Translations under genes and position numbers: made by a program
Source: CAZGOM01 sp964542875
GTDB lineage: Bacteria; Planctomycetota; Phycisphaerae; Phycisphaerales; Phycisphaeraceae
Assembly (NCBI GenBank): GCA_964542875.1
Contig: CAZIWA010000027.1
Span: 1-50,192, forward strand
DNA: 50,192 nt
Direction of reading: 5' to 3'
Notes under the pieces: generated by a model
What the model was told of the DNA's origin: nothing
Databases searched by the model: none
What the model saw: the letters and a program-made list of their open reading frames with translations, nothing else
In this document: one piece after another, positions 47,537 to 50,192 of the stretch
Numbering within the stretch: the first letter of the stretch is position 1
Layout: each line of letters starts with the position of its first letter

Positions 47537-48481
47537 ATGGCATTGGAAGTCACCATTCTTGGTTCCGGAACCAGCACGGGCGTGCCCGCGGTGGCGTGCA
47601 GGTGCAGGGTTTGCCGGTCGGATGATCCTCGGGACAAGCGGATGCGGCCCAGCGTGCTGGTGCGCTATGCGAGCGACCAGGCATTGGCGGGGTTTCATGA
47701 ATCGATGGATCGCCCGCCTGACGCGGTGACGGACCATCCCAACGTGCTGCACAACTTCGTGGACAGCGAGCCGGAGTGCAATCGCGTGCCGCCCAGCGAT
47801 CAGCGGACGGTGAGGCAGTTTTTGATAGATACCGGGCCGGACATGCGGTATCAGCTCACGGGGCATGATGTGGGTTGGCTGGACGGCGTGTTTTTCACGC
47901 ACGCGCACGCGGACCATATCGCGGGGCTCGATGATCTTCGCCGGTTCAACATCGTGATGAAGGAATCCGTGCGGATCTACGCTGAGAAGCACACGTTTGA
48001 GACGGTGCGGTCGATGTTCCGGTACATCTTTGATTCACAGTACAACCCGAACAATTCGTTTGTGGCGTCGCTGGATATCCACCTGATCAACCTGGAGGAT
48101 CGGCTGGACCTGTTTGGCGCCAAGTGGACTCCCATCCGGCTGATGCACGGGCGGCTGCACTGCCTGGGGTACCGGATCGATTATCACGGGCACAGCGTGG
48201 CGTATTGCACGGATGTGTCGCTGATTCCGGAAGAGAGCTACCCGCTTTTGGAGGGGTTGGATATTTTGATTCTCGATGGGCTTCGGCATGCGCCTCACCC
48301 GACGCACTTCAACATCGATCAGGCGTGCAGAGAGATCGAGAAGATCAAGCCCAAGCGGGCATACCTGACGCACCTGACGCACGATGTGAAACATGCGGAG
48401 GTGGAACCGACGCTGCCTGAGCATGTGTACCTGGCGTACGACGGTCTGACGCTCAAATGCGGTGATGCGAAGAAGGCTTAG
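47537..48481 (+). CDS. PhnP-like metallo-beta-lactamase-fold hydrolase
   Basis: A 314-residue MBL-fold phosphodiesterase-like protein. It opens with EVTILGSGTSTGVPAVACRCRVC; the cysteines Cys21, Cys23 and Cys26 match the structural zinc site of the PhnP/lipB-associated branch. The catalytic metal motif is FFTHAHADHIAG (His122, His124, Asp126, His127), with GLDDLRRFN after it, AYCTDVSLIPEE and THLTHDVKH completing the site. A stretch of about 45 residues (46-92) is inserted before QFLIDTGPDMR, absent in typical relatives. PhnP cleaves cyclic ribose phosphates, but no phn genes are near, and the lipB-associated members have no settled substrate. Its stop overlaps the convergent small gene by four bases. 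Confidence 0.9.
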   Translation: MALEVTILGSGTSTGVPAVACRCRVCRSDDPRDKRMRPSVLVRYASDQALAGFHESMDRPPDAVTDHPNVLHNFVDSEPECNRVPPSDQRTVRQFLIDTGPDMRYQLTGHDVGWLDGVFFTHAHADHIAGLDDLRRFNIVMKESVRIYAEKHTFETVRSMFRYIFDSQYNPNNSFVASLDIHLINLEDRLDLFGAKWTPIRLMHGRLHCLGYRIDYHGHSVAYCTDVSLIPEESYPLLEGLDILILDGLRHAPHPTHFNIDQACREIEKIKPKRAYLTHLTHDVKHAEVEPTLPEHVYLAYDGLTLKCGDAKKA

Positions 48482-48714
48482 TCAGAGCCGGGGCCGTTGT
48501 CGCCGTCGTTTTCGGTGTTGGGGTCATCTTTGCCTTCTGCGGCGTCGCCGCGGGCCTTGCCGCTTGAGGCGCCAGAGGTGCTGGATGCGCCGCTGGATTT
48601 ATCCTGGCCCTTTTTCAGCGGCGGGAGAGGGCATTTGGAGCCCTCGCATTCGCCGTTTGTTTCGAGGCTGCAGTCGGGGTCATTGGCATTGTGTTGACGG
48701 TCGTCGGTGGTCAT
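48478..48714 (-). CDS. Small acidic low-complexity protein
   Basis: A 78-residue protein rich in Ser, Gly, Asp, Asn and Lys, predicted to be disordered. It has a Cys triad (DPDCSLETNGECEGSKCPLPP) that could bind metal or form disulfides, followed by LKKGQDKSSGASSTSG and an acidic end. The start at 48714 has GGAG seven bases upstream; an ATG at 48726 is an alternative. The KKGQDKS phrase matches KKGQEKS in the next small gene upstream. No family is recognised. It is convergent with, and overlaps the stop of, the PhnP-like gene. Confidence 0.65.
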   Translation of the reverse strand: MTTDDRQHNANDPDCSLETNGECEGSKCPLPPLKKGQDKSSGASSTSGASSGKARGDAAEGKDDPNTENDGDNGPGSD

Positions 48715-48753
48715 GGAGTTCTCCATTCAAATGGGGCTGCAAGGCCCGAGGGC

Positions 48754-48924
48754 TTAGTTTTTGCCTTTGCGGTGGCTGGGCTCGTTTCGTGGAGCATTCT
48801 TGGGGCCGGTGTCGTTGGACTTTTCCTGGCCTTTTTTCTCGCCTTGGGCTGGGCTGCCTGCGCCCTTGCCTTTGGCGTTGGTGGCGGTTTTCTGCAGGGC
48901 GTCGGTTTTGGTTTGCTTGGCCAT
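48754..48924 (-). CDS. Very small basic low-complexity protein
   Basis: A 56-residue frame with a perfect AAGGAG site spaced well from the ATG at 48924, which is the main reason to call it. It begins MAKQTKTDALQKTATNAKGK, goes on with GEKKGQEKSNDTG and ends SHRKGKN. It is rich in Lys, Gly, Gln and Asn, without hydrophobic core, so it is probably disordered and may bind nucleic acid or an acidic partner. It lies 39 bp upstream of the acidic small gene on the same strand and shares the KKGQ(E/D)KS motif with it, so the two are probably one transcript and of common origin. Confidence 0.65.
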   Translation of the reverse strand: MAKQTKTDALQKTATNAKGKGAGSPAQGEKKGQEKSNDTGPKNAPRNEPSHRKGKN

Positions 48925-49120
48925 GGCGGTCTCCTTGTTTGTTTATTTCAGGGTATTTGGAGAGGGGGGCAGGGGATAGCGGGGCGTGCCTGAGAGGGGG
49001 GTGGGGTGAATGCTGAGGGGGGAGTGCAAAAGGTTTTGAGATCGAAGGCAGAAGGGAGTTGGATCGTTACGGGTTGAATGGCATAAACGCAGGCGCGTGC
49101 AAGAGCATACTTTTTATGTG

Positions 49121-49266
49121 TTTACCGGGGCCTACGCGCTCAGAAGCGCTGCGGTCCTGGCTGTAATAAGGCCGTGCTTTCAGCATTTGGGATGAGGATG
49201 CAAGGGCTTAATTGAACCGTATTGGCCCTCACCCCAGCCCTCTCTCAGAAGGGAGAGGGGGCAAAA
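49121..49266 (+). repeat. Dispersed repeat family A, copy 2
   Basis: Near-identical in layout to 575-720 (TTTACCGGGGCCTACGCGCT, CAGAAGCGCTGCGGTCCTGG, then TTAATTGAACCGTATTGGCC and the CCCTCTC...GAGAGGGGGC end). It occupies much of the 360-bp gap before the AEC gene; the remainder holds no gene that I can support. Confidence 0.85.
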
Positions 49267-49284
49267 GAAGTGTTGCGGCGATTG

Positions 49285-50192
49285 TCAGATGGGGGGGACG
49301 CCGCCCATGGCGCGGACGGTGGCGATGACGATGGTGACGGTGATGCCGGAGAAGACGGTGGTCCAGAAGACCAGGTCGGCGGCGGTTTCGGTGTCGCCTT
49401 CGAGCTCGATGGTCAGCAGGAGTGTGTTGACGGCGGTGGGGCCGGCGGCAGCGACGATCAATTGGGCACCGGGCCAGGGCCAGAGGTCCAGCAGCCAGGC
49501 GGCCACGCCGGCAGCGGCGGGCATGACAATGAGCTTGAGCACGGCGACGGGGCCGACGACTTTGAATCTGGGCCAGCGCACGCGCATGCCCATCTGGGCG
49601 CCGAGGGTGACCAGGGAGAGGGGGACGACGGCTTCGCCGAGTTTTGTGACGGGGTAGTCGATCCAGACGGGAGGCTGGGTCCAGTCGAGCGCGCGGAAGA
49701 GGAAGGCGGCGATCATGACGTAGAACATGGGGAGCTTGAAGTAGCCCGCCATACCTTTGATGCCCTGGCCTTTGGCGCTGACGAGGATGAGGTAGCCAAG
49801 GGCCCAGATGGAGAGGTTGGCGACGGCGACGACGACCGCCTGGACCTGAAGGCCGGGCTGGCCGAAGTTGAGCTCGGCGACGGGGATGCCGAAATTGCCG
49901 GCGTTAAAGATGATTGCACCCATGAGGATGGTGGCGATTTCCGGGCCGGAGGAGCCGGTTTTTTTCATGAAGGCGATGACAGGGCCGGCGACCATGGCCA
50001 TGGAGAGAAGGACGACGGCGGCGATGCCCGCCATTTGCAAGGGAGAGAGAGTGCTTTTAAGAATGTTGATGAAGAGGAAGGCGGGGACGAGGAGGTAGAT
50101 GTTGAGCCGGGAGAGGGTCTGCATGTTGAGCGGCTGATACCGCTGCACGAGTGCGCCCAGGGCGACGAGCATGAGCACGGGGAGGAGGACGT
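49285..50192 (-). CDS. AEC (auxin efflux carrier) family transporter, 5' end cut by the window
   Basis: A membrane transporter of at least 302 residues with about ten helices in two halves. The visible part starts VLLPVLMLVALGALVQRYQPLN, the usual first helix, so only some ten residues lie beyond position 50192. Other family features are SRLNIYLLVPAFLFINIL, IFNAGNFGIPVAELNFG (the broken helix with conserved Asn/Gly), WIDYPVTKLGEAVVPLSLVTLGAQMG and AAAGPTAVNTLLLTIE. Bacterial AEC proteins export or take up small carboxylates such as malate or malonate; the substrate here is unknown. It ends 19 bp after a family-A repeat. Confidence 0.9.
   Translation of the reverse strand, partial: VLLPVLMLVALGALVQRYQPLNMQTLSRLNIYLLVPAFLFINILKSTLSPLQMAGIAAVVLLSMAMVAGPVIAFMKKTGSSGPEIATILMGAIIFNAGNFGIPVAELNFGQPGLQVQAVVVAVANLSIWALGYLILVSAKGQGIKGMAGYFKLPMFYVMIAAFLFRALDWTQPPVWIDYPVTKLGEAVVPLSLVTLGAQMGMRVRWPRFKVVGPVAVLKLIVMPAAAGVAAWLLDLWPWPGAQLIVAAAGPTAVNTLLLTIELEGDTETAADLVFWTTVFSGITVTIVIATVRAMGGVPPI

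Noticed and set aside
1..50192. CRISPR array, tRNA, rRNA or complete insertion sequence
   Set aside because: No regularly spaced identical repeats, no recognisable tRNA or rRNA sequence and no transposase frame were found on reading both strands; only short repeats and one possible IS scar remain.

Overview
The window reads as chromosomal DNA of a GC-rich, didermic, heterotrophic bacterium of the PVC group, most likely a planctomycete of the Phycisphaerae type. Lentisphaerae is the main alternative. The support is a fused LpxC-FabZ gene next to lpxD and an OmpH/Skp-like chaperone (LPS outer membrane), several RAFTLIE-type pseudopilins, secreted DUF4838, beta-helix and DUF2961/GH172 proteins without any SusC/SusD pair, several LacI regulators, and many short dispersed repeats between genes. 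No rRNA, tRNA, CRISPR array or intact transposase was seen. Taxonomy is an inference from gene content.

Layout: (1) 0-12 kb: rpiB, then a carbohydrate region with two secreted DUF4838 proteins, a LacI regulator, a mutarotase-like/alpha-beta-hydrolase fusion and a sialate-O-acetylesterase-like esterase. (2) 12-18 kb: an MFS efflux protein, a Tat-exported kelch-type protein and, divergent from it, a tight operon lacI - enolase-superfamily enzyme - NTF2-like protein - Gfo/Idh oxidoreductase. (3) 18-25 kb: mostly housekeeping genes (isolated nuoB, DUF1634/TSUP transporter pair, a VOC protein, cysteine desulfurase, ruvC, CPBP protease, panC). (4) 25-37 kb: a candidate polysaccharide-use locus. Seven co-directional minus-strand genes (LacI, two tandem pseudopilins, secreted beta-helix protein, helical-barrel protein, HpcH/HpaI aldolase, GH172-like protein) diverge from a second, larger secreted beta-helix protein across an AT-rich control region. 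(5) 37-42.7 kb: small membrane and unknown proteins, the ompH-lpxD-lpxC/fabZ operon and a third pseudopilin. (6) 42.9-46.2 kb: Gfo/Idh oxidoreductase and a GATase-like/NodB-like protein. (7) 46-50 kb: a peptidoglycan-amidase-fold protein lacking a zinc ligand, a PhnP-like metallo-beta-lactamase protein, two tiny low-complexity proteins that share a motif, and an AEC-family transporter cut by the window edge.

How it fits together: the same perfect 14-bp LacI-type operator lies before the lacI operon at 14.5 kb and before the Gfo/Idh gene at 43.1 kb, so these two loci, 28 kb apart, probably form one regulon. Secreted or exported proteins would act on polysaccharide. Dehydrogenase, enolase-superfamily and aldolase enzymes would handle the released sugars or sugar acids inside the cell. 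The substrate cannot be read from the sequence. Intergenic spaces hold at least six families of short repeats, several of them hairpins. Codon third positions favour G in plus-strand genes and C in minus-strand genes, which points to a strong replication-strand skew.
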